Assembly: GCA_010093685.1 (NCBI GenBank)
Contig: MU006228.1
Coordinates: 603,111-667,110, forward strand
From: Ophiobolus disseminans
Lineage: Eukaryota; Ascomycota; Dothideomycetes; Pleosporales; Phaeosphaeriaceae
DNA length: 64,000 bases
Direction of reading: 5' to 3'
The first letter of the stretch is position 1. Every line of letters starts with the position of its first letter. Below, one piece after another: positions 21,124-30,883 of this stretch. The translations under genes were made by a program, and so were the position numbers. The notes under the pieces are model-generated. The model was not told the origin of the DNA and did not search any database. It saw only the letters and a list, made by a program, of their open reading frames with translations.

Positions 21124-22944
21124 CTACTCCGGATTTTCCAAGTTCCAGCGCTCAATCCTCAGTCTTACTACCTCACCATGAGCCTCTCTGAGTATACGTT
21201 TAGCCTCTGCAACCGCCACCTGCCTTGCGCTGATCTCTCCTTCCTCGGCCGATGTACCACCCCGAGAGTGATGTACTTCGTGATCTCGTCTACTACGTGC
21301 AGCTGCCAAGTAGGCTTCCGCCGTCTGACGTGCGCTGAGTGCGAGCGAAAGACTCAAGTTGGTCATCCGGAGAGCTCGATTCGCACTGGTAACAAGGGAT
21401 CGTGCTCGTGAGAAAATAGGAGCTGAAGGACCAAGCGATCTCGTAGCGTCCGTGAGAGTTGGTGGCTGTGTTCTGAGATTCTCGCGATGACTCTTGTCAA
21501 TGTCGTCGAGTATACTTTGCTGTACCATGGGATTTGTCTCATCCAGACCTTCGTTTGTGAACGCGTCCATTATTTTCAGCAATTCAGCCCGATCTTCTTC
21601 CGTTTGCTGGTTGTTAGTGTGAGAGGTATGGGTCGTGATAGGCTGCGTGATGTCTGGTAACGTGCTATCCCCAGCACCAAGGCTTTGTGGTAGTGCTTCC
21701 TCAGCAGAGGGTTGACTCATCAACCATGTCAACACGCGCTGCACGTCGCCGGGGACCAGCATTCTCGTTTCGCCAGGCTCACCTGCAGTCCGCTCATTCC
21801 AGGCTTTGTGCAGTTCTCGACGGACATCGTGAGCATCAACCTTTGGCAAGAAGTCAATTGCATGTAGGTCCCGTACGATGTCGTGAAGACCCGCTAGGAC
21901 TGCTTGCTCCCAATCCATAGGCTTATCGCTCTTGAAAGCTTGTCGCATCTCTTCGGTCACCAAGTCATCGATGATTGATATGCGCTTTTTCTCGATAAAT
22001 CGGATATGGGCCTTGCGCTTTTTCTCGTCGTTCGCTCTCTCGTCTCTTTCCCGCTTTTTGTCCGAGTCGTTGTCATCGTGTTTATCGCCACCATCTGAAT
22101 CTCCATCGTTATCGCTGCCCGGTACTCCGGTATGCCGAATTTCCAAATCTCCCTCTCCAACCCCCGGTACCATCTCATCTCCCTTTCCCTTCTCACCTCT
22201 CTTCCTCTTTCCCAACTCCCCCTCCACAAACTCAAACCCTTTCCTAATATTCGTCTCACTAAACCTCCTCCTATCCTTAAACCACTCCTCCAACAACTCC
22301 CCCACTCCTCTCGGACCATGCCACAAGCCACGCGTCTGCTTCGCCAGCTGATAGAAGCGGTACAAGAGGTCATATCTCCACTGTTCGTCCGCGGTATGAC
22401 ATTTGAGGTGGGAACCTTCGGGCGCGACGTCGGTGAGGCTGTCGATGCCCCAGTAGAAATATATGGCGTCGCGGGCGAGTTTGTGCTTTCTGGCTTCGTT
22501 GGGACCATTGCTGGGGGATCGGGGTGTGGTGTCTTCGGTCTCTGGAGGAGGGGTGGTGGCTTCGTTCTCAGCTCGGTCTGGTGAGGAGCTGGTGGATGGC
22601 GATGTTCTGCGACGTTTCGCGTTGGGCTCGGTTGTGCGCGTCGTGTTCCTGTCATCTTCCTGCTCTTCTTGGTTGTCTCGGGCTCGTTTCGGTGTTGCTG
22701 TGCCCGATGAGCTGGGAGTTGTGGGCGTCGGCTGTGGAGATGGAGGATCAGTGTTGATTGCGGTCTCCTCCATTCTTGTATCTCCATCATCGTCTTCGAG
22801 ACTATCCTGTCCTTCGTTCATCTCCCTCTCCACGCTAGGAGTGTTCTGGTTGTCATCTCTTTTGTCAACATTCTCTTTCTGACGATCGTTGCCTGCGGCC
22901 TGGCTCGGTGTCTTAGACGGCTGTCTGGATTTGTGGTTCGTCAT
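21124..22944 (-). CDS. Array paralogue D: unknown, second module duplicated
   Basis: An intronless frame of 606 residues from the ATG at 22944; the frame is open upstream to 23085, but that stretch contains the TATA-like element. Residues 1-150 are disordered, rich in Pro, Thr and Glu, with KRRR at 110-113. The second module of the family appears twice: about 157-242 (FYWGI, then EQW-x3-LL-x2-FYQLAKQT) and about 325-410 (MDW-x4-L-x2-LHDIVRDL ... V-x4-HKAW ... DVQRVLTWL). Between the copies is a Gly/Asp then Lys/Arg-rich linker. The first module seen in A-C is not recognisable. An Ala/Leu/Arg-rich coiled coil ends the protein. It is the first and most divergent member of the array in the direction of transcription. 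Confidence 0.65.
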   Translation of the reverse strand: MTNHKSRQPSKTPSQAAGNDRQKENVDKRDDNQNTPSVEREMNEGQDSLEDDDGDTRMEETAINTDPPSPQPTPTTPSSSGTATPKRARDNQEEQEDDRNTTRTTEPNAKRRRTSPSTSSSPDRAENEATTPPPETEDTTPRSPSNGPNEARKHKLARDAIYFYWGIDSLTDVAPEGSHLKCHTADEQWRYDLLYRFYQLAKQTRGLWHGPRGVGELLEEWFKDRRRFSETNIRKGFEFVEGELGKRKRGEKGKGDEMVPGVGEGDLEIRHTGVPGSDNDGDSDGGDKHDDNDSDKKRERDERANDEKKRKAHIRFIEKKRISIIDDLVTEEMRQAFKSDKPMDWEQAVLAGLHDIVRDLHAIDFLPKVDAHDVRRELHKAWNERTAGEPGETRMLVPGDVQRVLTWLMSQPSAEEALPQSLGAGDSTLPDITQPITTHTSHTNNQQTEEDRAELLKIMDAFTNEGLDETNPMVQQSILDDIDKSHRENLRTQPPTLTDATRSLGPSAPIFSRARSLVTSANRALRMTNLSLSLALSARQTAEAYLAAARSRRDHEVHHSRGGTSAEEGEISARQVAVAEAKRILREAHGEVVRLRIERWNLENPE

Positions 22945-23001
22945 GATGCTAGACAGAGTCGTAGTGTAAAGAAGAAGTTTCTTCGCTTCCGGACTGAGGG
23001 C

Positions 23002-23007
23002 CATATA
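23002..23007 (-). promoter_or_regulatory. TATA-like element of paralogue D
   Basis: TATATG on the minus strand about 58 bp before the ATG at 22944. Its presence here is one reason to prefer 22944 over the upstream in-frame start at 23085. Confidence 0.35.
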
Positions 23008-23143
23008 TGCGAATGAAACCATTGTCTGGAGACCAAACTCGATGTTTGTTGCAACTTCAAAGAAAAGAGTTTGATACCGTACCACGCCGTGGAAGTAAGT
23101 CGTCTACCGTGGAAAACAAACATGACTCAAAACTTGATGAACC

Positions 23144-23821
23144 TCATCCTAGCCGTTTCAGCACTTCCTCCGTGTCAATAACATCCCCATACCCATGCCC
23201 CCACGCCTTCAACCCCGCCTCATGCTGCACCTGATCCACACTCCCAGTCGTATCACACACCATCCCTAAGCACCAACACACAGTATCAGTCTTGTCGCAC
23301 ATACAAATTGCAACTGGAAGACACTCACACGTTTCAAATCCCCGATTAAACGCCCCCCTCCCCGCAGTATCACAACAACAATCCGCTATGCACGAGTCAG
23401 CAACCACTTCCTTCCCTCCAAAACAGTCAAACTCACTCATAACACCCACAACAACAACCCTCCCCACCCCCTCCCCCCTAAGTCTCCCCAAAAACGCATC
23501 ATACACATTCTTCCCAATCACATCCCCCATCTCCAACCCCGCCTCCCTCACCAACACCTTAACTTCATCCAACAATCCCCACTGCCGCGAATGCAAGTGC
23601 AGCGAGGCCTCGACGCCCCATTTCTTGGCTAGCTGGTTGGTAATTGGTGGCTCGAAGTCGGATGCGGGGTGCCCGTGTTGCGTGAAGAATTGCGGCCAGC
23701 CGCGGGCGGAGAAGTGCCGGGAGAGGGTGATGATGTTGGAGAGGCAGGAAGTTGTCATGGGGAGGAAGAGGGTTTGGAGGTTGATTATTAGTAGGGCGGG
23801 TTTGTGTGGGGGAGGGGTCAT
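23144..23821 (-). CDS. Isochorismatase-like cysteine hydrolase, altered catalytic Asp
   Basis: Exons 23821-23437, 23385-23329 and 23265-23144 encode 187 residues, a usual length for this family of small hydrolases acting on amide or enol-ether bonds. After splicing, the core reads VGVMTDCCCDT, AFNRGFETW and DTTGSVD-x5-HEAGL, as in fungal isochorismatase-like proteins; the nucleophilic Cys lies in the CCC run. The Lys of IGKNVYDAF is present. The expected catalytic Asp in the first strand (usually IDxQ) is Asn here (ALLIINLQ), a change explained by one G-to-A substitution. Introns of 51 and 63 nt are multiples of three and contain no stop in frame, so the unspliced frame stays open. An upstream in-frame ATG at 23980 would add 53 disordered residues. 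Confidence 0.8.
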   Translation of the reverse strand: MTPPPHKPALLIINLQTLFLPMTTSCLSNIITLSRHFSARGWPQFFTQHGHPASDFEPPITNQLAKKWGVEASLHLHSRQWGLLDEVKVLVREAGLEMGDVIGKNVYDAFLGRLRGEGVGRVVVVGVMSEFDCFGGKEVVADSCIADCCCDTAGRGAFNRGFETCECLPVAICMCDKTDTVCWCLGMVCDTTGSVDQVQHEAGLKAWGHGYGDVIDTEEVLKRLG

Positions 23822-24578
23822 GATGGCGGTTTGAGGGATGGTGGCGTCGGTGGAGAGGAGTCGGTGTTTGGATGTGGGAAATTGGTGTTGCGGTGGAGGT
23901 TTGATTTGTGTTGATGTGCGTTCGGGTGCCTCGGGGAGGGTTCGTTGCGTGGTTCCGTTTGGTGGATGATGTCGTGACAAAGATAATCATGAACTTGGGG
24001 GACTGCAGATCTACTGCTGCACGAAAAGACCTCTCTATGGCTAGCCACAAGAGATGAATTACCATGGATAGTGCGGTGCTTCGTAGAGCAATGAAGATGC
24101 GGTCTTAACGCTCTCGTTGTTGTTGGTTATGTAGGATGTACAATGACTGGAAAGTAAGTTGTACAAAGACGTAGCCTCGATGTACGCAGGTGAATGTCAC
24201 ATAACCGTGAGGCGAACGGAGTGCAATTGATGACTTGACGATGTGTGACGTAGGTATGTGACTGTATCGAAATTGCGCACGAACGTGCGTTCACATGCTC
24301 ACCATTGACCACGACCAACGACTCCCGACTTGTTTCCAAATGTATGGAAATAGTGCGATCCATGTTTCAATTCAGGTCATGTGGCTGTGCAAAGCCACAA
24401 ACACCCCGTTTACCGGATGCAATGCGAACAAAGACCGCATGCGTGCCGGATTCGGCAGTCGCAAAATCTGACCTGCCTAAGCAGCAATACAAAGCGCACT
24501 TGTCGCAATACAATGGCTGCCAGAAAAGAACTCAAGTCTCTTACAACGTAGCATCATCGCATCGCGTGCAAATTCAAC
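23822..24578. promoter_or_regulatory. Divergent intergenic region
   Basis: A stretch of 757 bp separates the isochorismatase-like gene (minus) and the membrane-protein gene (plus). Both promoters should lie here. No gene or clear operator recognised; the part next to 23821 is open in frame with the hydrolase. Confidence 0.45.
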
Positions 24579-25703
24579 ATGCCTGTCTTCTGGCATTACT
24601 TCTCGACCATCACCAGCGCCGCAAGCCCAACGGTCACCGTCGTCGAAACCACCACCGAGACGCTCCTGAACGTGAATGCTCATGCGAAGAACCACTCGGG
24701 TTCCATCTGGGCGGACGACAATCGCGAGTTGCTATACGAGAACCTACGCCCATACTTCCACATCTTCCTAATCGTCGTCGTACCAATAATATGGTGGTTG
24801 GCGCGGTGGCGAAAAGTAGTTCTCGAAGAAAGGAAGCTCGAAGAGGAGGCGTTCCTTGAAGCATGGCGCGAGCCGTGGTTGATCAACGATTGGGAAGTCC
24901 TGTTCGGACTCATGGGCCTTGCAAATGACCACCAATGGACGCACACGCCTTTCCACGCATACCCGAGCGTCTACAAAGCCTGGCACCAGCACAACAGGCC
25001 GTGGCAGAAGCGGCTGCTCGCCATGGGCATCATCCCGCTAGCCATTCACGACGGCGGCGTAGAGACATATCGCGTCAAATACCACGGCTTCGGCTTCAAG
25101 AAATGGTTCTTGTACGTCAAGTGGCCGACGTACCTACAAGGCAAGAGGCGCGCGTGCTTCGAGTTCCTGATCCCACACCCAAACCACGATGAGAAACGGA
25201 AAAGGTTTTTGGAGTCCATCATTGAGAACAGAAAGAGTTCGTCGGCTGAACACTCGTATGGAGTAGCTGTCAGATACAGCCCGCCTGATCAGGGTCAGAT
25301 ATTTTATTCATTGCTGAATCCTCCTCCCACACAAGGAAAGCCATTCGAGGTGGGTGCGCAGTCGGCGTTGGAACCTCTGCTGCCCTTTAAGCGCGACAAA
25401 GTGATTAAGAGGGGTTATGGAGAGCGGTGCAATAGCCTGACTTTCTACATGCGAGAATTCGACCCGTCGAGGGTGCCATTGCTACAGAAGAGTGACACAA
25501 TTCTGGTGCGAATTGAGGCAAAGCACTTCGGCGAGGAGCAATTAGATCGCTTTGTTTTCCATCTAGGACAAGACGCTGACTTGGATGTTGAATGGGTCGA
25601 GAGCCATGCTCGAGAGGCTGCTTTGCTTGAGCTGGAAAGTTGTGGGCTTCCCAGAGATGGACTGAGACCATTCGCACTGTCGGTTCCTGACCGATATCGG
25701 TAG
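24579..25703 (+). CDS. Unknown single-pass membrane protein
   Basis: An intronless frame of 374 residues; the start is the first ATG, preceded by AAC. I do not recognise the family. A Thr/Ser-rich N-terminal stretch (about 1-45) is followed by one hydrophobic helix at about 60-78 (FHIFLIVVVPIIWWLA), then a basic-acidic helix (RKVVLEERKLEEE) typical of a cytoplasmic side next to the membrane. The remaining 270 residues are Trp/Tyr-rich and globular-looking with no known catalytic motif. GC-rich third codon positions and clean termination support a real gene. The stop is 15 bp from the stop of the convergent hydrolase gene, so the two 3' UTRs must overlap. Confidence 0.75.
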   Translation: MPVFWHYFSTITSAASPTVTVVETTTETLLNVNAHAKNHSGSIWADDNRELLYENLRPYFHIFLIVVVPIIWWLARWRKVVLEERKLEEEAFLEAWREPWLINDWEVLFGLMGLANDHQWTHTPFHAYPSVYKAWHQHNRPWQKRLLAMGIIPLAIHDGGVETYRVKYHGFGFKKWFLYVKWPTYLQGKRRACFEFLIPHPNHDEKRKRFLESIIENRKSSSAEHSYGVAVRYSPPDQGQIFYSLLNPPPTQGKPFEVGAQSALEPLLPFKRDKVIKRGYGERCNSLTFYMREFDPSRVPLLQKSDTILVRIEAKHFGEEQLDRFVFHLGQDADLDVEWVESHAREAALLELESCGLPRDGLRPFALSVPDRYR

Positions 25704-25718
25704 TCGAGGCTGCCTTCT

Positions 25719-27398
25719 TTAGAATTTTGTATCATTAGATAGCGTTGACTTCATCCAATTTCCCACATCGTGGACATGTTTTTTCCAATCCTCGTTGCCC
25801 TCGTGTTGTGTCCAGAGGCCCATTCCTGGAGAACATTCGTCGAATTGAACTTTCTTTTCTGCTTTCTCTTCGTACGCTGTCTTTTCGTTGGCATCATGCC
25901 AGCGTGAGCGGCCAGCGTACGTTTTGAGAGCGTGACGTGCGGTGCTGCGTCTGAGTGCCCTCGTGAGTTCTCTTGCCTGATCGCGTAGCGGACTTTCTGC
26001 GCCCGCCATGATGGTCCATTTTGGCAAGCTAAGGTTGGTGCCAGCTGGAGGATAGTTCCGAGTGTACGCTCGACATCTTGTCAGAACTGGGGGCTCTGGC
26101 GCTTCCACTGGTTTGTGAGTGACAGAGTCGTAGTGATCGAGGCTCATCTGAGTTTCGAAGTCGAGAGGCTCATCCGGCTGTGTAGATGCAAACATGTCGT
26201 CTTGCTGGGTGGCCACCATTTGTGCATATGGGGATCGGAAAAAGTGAATGGGAGAAGCAAAGCGGTCGAAGCAGTGTTCAGACCTACTAAACAACACATC
26301 CCGTTCCGCGGACAATGTCAATGTCGGTATGATCGGATTGTCACCGTACTGCTGCCATGACGTGATTTGCTGTTTCTTGGTAGATTTCCTCACAGGTTTG
26401 AGAGGCGTTGGCACGGTTAGTGCCATCACGTCTTCATCGGCTGGAAATGCCGTCTCTTCTGGAGCAACAGGTTCCGGCAAATCTGCAGGATCGACCAGCG
26501 GAAGGTCCTCATGGAAGACCCAGTCCACAATTGGATTGCTCAGGGAGACAGCGCTAATCCGACTTTCACCAAGACGGCACTCAGTCAAGCCTAGCATAGT
26601 TGCAAGTGATCCCCCCATGAGCTCTCCGCAGACGCCTAGACGCGCCAGATAGGGTCGTTGAAACTGATCTTGGAGGAGATTCCGGAGTATCCAGTCGTAG
26701 CCGGACAGAACATCGTGAAACGGTGTGGGGTATGGATACACTGGCGAAGCTCGATAGTTGATGCGGACAACCGTAGCAGCCGACGCCTTTTGCAGGCCAG
26801 AGATGACGAGTTCTTCTGCTTCTGTGGTTTCTGGAATCATAGGCCCGGGGGGCAGATATATGATAATGGGAGATGACGGGGCTGAAGCATGAAAGACACT
26901 GTAGATACTCTATTAGCAACTGGAGACTTGATTCTAAAGCTATCACAACCAGTGTTGAAGCGAATGCATCGCATCGAGTCACTTGTCTGAAGAACTTGAA
27001 GTGGTCTGCGTGTATGATTGTGCTGGGAATACATAGCAAATCTCCTGTGAAACTATCATTACGAGAAGTAGTCGAGGCGGGCCAAAGTTGATGTGGTTGG
27101 CATGATGGGTATGGACCAGAGACGAACAAGGCATCCCGCTGTGAGGTCATCGTACAGGATGAAAAGCGCGATAGCCAGCAAGCGCTGTACCCAGTTCCAA
27201 GTGAAAACAGGGCATGCAGAATTGAACTCACTCGACCTTGACAACGCCGTTGGAGCGGCACGGGACGTTGAAATGTTCACATCGTGGTGGCGCTGCGACA
27301 GCTGAGATGGCACGGCTGGCCAAGTAGCAGAAGATGGATGTCCGCCGTTGTGGGATTGGACGAGCAGTGAATGGCTTCAAAAGCCGGTGGAGCGGCAT
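25719..27398 (-). CDS. Alpha/beta-hydrolase-fold protein lacking the Ser nucleophile
   Basis: Exons 27398-27232 and 26898-25719 join in phase (GA|T, Asp) to give 448 residues. The spliced junction reads VPCRSNGVVKVDVFHAS, then IIIYLPPGP, followed by VVRINYR and HDVLSGYDWIL, an order typical of the alpha/beta-hydrolase-3 group. Where that group has GDSAGG, this protein has GELMGG, so the nucleophilic Ser is replaced by Leu. It may be a non-catalytic member, or catalysis may differ. The first 40 residues are Arg/Lys-rich with no acidic residue before about position 45, like a mitochondrial presequence. The 333-nt intron is unusually long for this region. The C-terminal 150 residues are charged. 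Confidence 0.7.
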
Positions 27399-28231
27399 CA
27401 ACAGGGTCTGGCGAAGCGATGTGCACCCGGGTCACGATTGGGGTTGCAGGATCGGCTCTGTTGGCAAAGGGCTGGGTCGCACTTGCCGTTGACGATCGCC
27501 AAGCCTGGAAAACAGCAGGCGCGAAGAAGACAGCAGAAGGTGCGCTCGGAAAGGCAGTTTATGCGCGATGGGGCGTACACGTAAGTTGCAGTCAGATGCG
27601 AATCGCAAGCAATACCCGTTGGGCGATGCTCGCAGCCGTGTTCTTGTGGTCCGGGGCGTCAGGGGAAGATGGCCGCTGCGTTGGGGCCGCTGAGAGGCAG
27701 TGCACCAGGAAATTAGTCTACCTTAGAACTTTGGTAGCTCCTCAGCACCCACAGCCTGTTTCCGCCTCACCAACAGTGCGCCGTCCTCTGGTGGTGTCTT
27801 GCTCTCTTTCTTGTCACTCCTTCGCCGCCGTCCGGTTTCCCTGCAGCTTCTTCCACGTGCTTGTCGCCCCGTGGTGGACCCCAACCCGATCAGCGCTCAC
27901 GGCCCGCTACTGCAACCCAGCACCGCCCCCAGCACGCCGCGAGTCTCGAGAGCGAATTCACCGTACCAGTGGCGCATGCGCAGCCTTTCTCGACACACCA
28001 GAGTCTTACATATAACGCCTGATACCCCCCGCATCATATCCGCTTCACGAAGACGCCTGAGTGGTGCACGTTCACGAGATCCTGACCATCGACCGCGCCC
28101 GACTGCGCCTTCCTCCAAACCCCTCAGCAAACAACACCACCACGCACTGCAACACACGAACCGTCATTCTGGCAGTCCGCCGATAATCCACGCTCCACGG
28201 CAGCTACGGGGTCTCGCCCTAGAACACCAAC
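27399..28231. promoter_or_regulatory. Divergent intergenic region
   Basis: An 833-bp region between the hydrolase-fold gene (minus) and the GT32 gene (plus). The last 400 bp are rich in C and CA words, like a fungal 5' UTR. No separate gene is supported. Confidence 0.5.
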
Positions 28232-30217
28232 ATGGCGGAGGGATCCAAGGTCAGGGCGGCCTTCACGCTGCTGAAGAACCTCGCCCTGGCAGCACTCCTA
28301 TACGCCGCCATCTATGGCATAATAAACATGGTGAGCGACCCTAGCGTCGCTGCAAGAGGCAAAATAGGCATTCCTGGGTTCCTGAACAAGGCTGGGCCAA
28401 CTGAGCTGATCAAGTCCTCAAAGTCAGGCATCCAAGTTAAGTTTGCCGGAACCGACAAGACCGTTACCATCAACCCGCACGCCAACGTCTTCAACCGCCC
28501 CGTTACCGCTGTCAAGATCAAGGACGACTACCTCGGACCCCGCCCACACGTTGACACCGAGGCCGACCTGAACATGTTGATCGAGGAGTGCCGAGGCTCA
28601 TACGAAGGAATCGAGAAGATGCGCAGGCCGTTTGACTGCCTGAAGTTCTTTGCCGAAGAGGAACACCGCTACTACCACCTGCCCAAGGAGGCGGAACGAG
28701 CGAGCAAGAGAGACCCACGCAAGGCTGATGTTGTCGATGCCGACGGCCATGGCAACACACTCAAGACCTACACTCCTCTGAAGGAGGCAGTAGCCGCGAA
28801 CGGTACAAATATCGGCACGTGCCCTGGTCCCATTGTCCCGTATCACGTCTACTGGACCGGCCCTGCCACTTGGAGAGTCGAGGTTTTTATCAAGAGCTAT
28901 TTGTACACGCAAAACCTCGCGTGTTCTCGGCTATGGCTGTGGCTCGACAGTGACCGCAACCCGAATGCCGTACAAAACATGCTTAACAAGGATGCTCTGT
29001 TTGCGCGCTTCCTCCCGCTGGTCGACCGTGGGGACATAGTGGTCAAGGCCTGGAACTTCCCCAAGCGCATCCCCATGCCCAAGGACGAAGAAGACAGGAA
29101 CGGCTTCGAGTATTACACCAAGCCAGGTGCACCCAACGCGCTGGGCGAGCGGGCTGTTGCCGACAACATGATCGAGGACCAGACCGGCCAACAATGGCTC
29201 GTTCTCACCCCGAAGCAAATGACCTTCCTACCTGTAGCCGTTTCGGACGCCGTGCGCTTTATCGTCTTGCACATCTATGGCGGTGCTTACTTCGACATGG
29301 ACGTGCTCATGCTTAGGGACATGCGCCCGCTACTCTTGCCCAATGAGCATGCCTTTGCAGAGCGATGGGCTGCACATCCCAACCCTGGCGAGTACAACAC
29401 CGCCGTCATGTCACTTTCAGCCAACTCGTCGATCTCGTCGTATTTGCTGTTCGGGGGTATCCGCATGGGTGTCAATTTCCATCCTCGAGTACTGGGACGC
29501 ATGGCATGGAAGGATGGCCGCGATCTGGAGTTCAAGATGTTCGAGACTGCAGCCTTCGACCCCATTTGGACCGAATTTAATTGGGACCGCGAGGGACGAT
29601 GCACAGTGCCATGTTTCCGTGACTACGGTGTGGTGTTCAAGGGCAAAGCTGGGGCCATTAAAAACGAGTGGGAGAGCTACGATGGCCCTCAATTGGAACC
29701 CACCAATCTTGAAGAGCCCAAGGGAAAAGAGCTGAAAGCACGAGCAAATGAAGACGAGAAACATGCGAAGCACGCAGACGATAAACCCCACGCCGACTCT
29801 TTCCAGGCCACCGTTGATGAAGAAGTTGAGCTGCGCAACAAGGGTGTTGTCTCGAATTACATCCTGGCCGAGGACAAGTTCCCACCCAACAATCGCACAC
29901 TATCAAACTTCTTCCGCGGCGCTTGGACATACCACATCCACAACCAAGTAAGTTGGCTCCCTTCCGTCGTTCTGCCTTCATCACATGCTTCCTACGTTTC
30001 CGACCCCACTCCACAGCGCTAGCCAGCAACGGCGCCCCACACCTCAGCACGCTAACAATAAGTCTAGTGGCTCAAGCACCCCGAACCCTCATCTTGGATC
30101 TCCGTCCTCGAGCACGCGCAAGACGGCTACTTCGCTGGCTCGCGTGTCAACCCGTATGGCGAGAAATGGACAGGCCCGGATCTAGCGCCGTACAACCACT
30201 GGCCTGAACTCGTATGA
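28232..30217 (+). CDS. GT32-family glycosyltransferase, type II membrane
   Basis: Exons 28232-29947 and 30068-30217 give 621 residues. An N-terminal anchor (about 12-32, LLKNLALAALLYAAIYGIIN) suggests a Golgi type II protein. The catalytic core contains HIYGGAYFDMDVLML with the DxD pair at 355 and 357, which binds nucleotide-sugar with a metal in GT32 enzymes such as Och1-type mannosyltransferases. Upstream PYHVYWTG and downstream N-x-S-type segments also fit. A charged Lys/Glu/His-rich insert lies at about 490-525. The 120-nt intron is flanked by a phase-0 NQ|W junction, and the second exon completes the conserved Trp/Gly-rich end. The exact acceptor sugar is not evident. Confidence 0.85.
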
Positions 30218-30883
30218 GCTTCGGCCCGAGAGTGGCGCGCCTGGATCATCAGGCCGCCTATCTAAGCCCCCCTTCGGTTTCGTCGGTGACCATCACTGTG
30301 AAATGGAGGTTGCTGAGTCGCGGGATAAGATGCGCAGAGATGTTGAATATGACGGCGCGCTGCATGAAGAGCGCATTTCGCTAATCGATGTGACCGGCAC
30401 ATTTGCGTTGAGCGCGTTTCACTCCTGTTGCGGGCACACGAAAAGGCTAAGACACATCGCCATCGCCATTCAAACGCAGTCTCGACAACACGCCTCCTAT
30501 ATACCTCGCCTGCTTCGCCCGACCTCATCCTCGAACTCGACATCACAAGTTCATATCTGCTGCATAGTACATACCATACCATCATCATACTCGGCGTTTC
30601 TGGCGTTTTTCTATTCAATATTCCCACCCTCGCTTCATTGTCCAAGCTAGAGGATTATCCGTACATGTGTTTCTGCTTCACCTGGGTTATATACAGCATA
30701 AGCGAGATCGTACGAGAACGAGTAAAAGCATGTGCATATGAATGATATATGTCAAGTTTCTAATCAACATTTTTGCCTCATGCTGCAAGTGATTGATTTG
30801 AATTGGAATCTAATATAGTCCACTATTTTGTGAACGCCTGGTATGCCCATATCGACTACCGCCCATGCGCTAAACTACATTCT
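30218..30883. other. Convergent spacer, GT32 / VPS27
   Basis: Spacer of 666 bp holding two 3' UTRs. Open frames here have no family features. No structured element recognised. Confidence 0.55.

Noticed and set aside
26581..27261. 227-codon minus-strand frame across the hydrolase-fold intron
   Set aside because: It runs through the intron and then out of frame over the well-supported exon 2, so it is a shadow.
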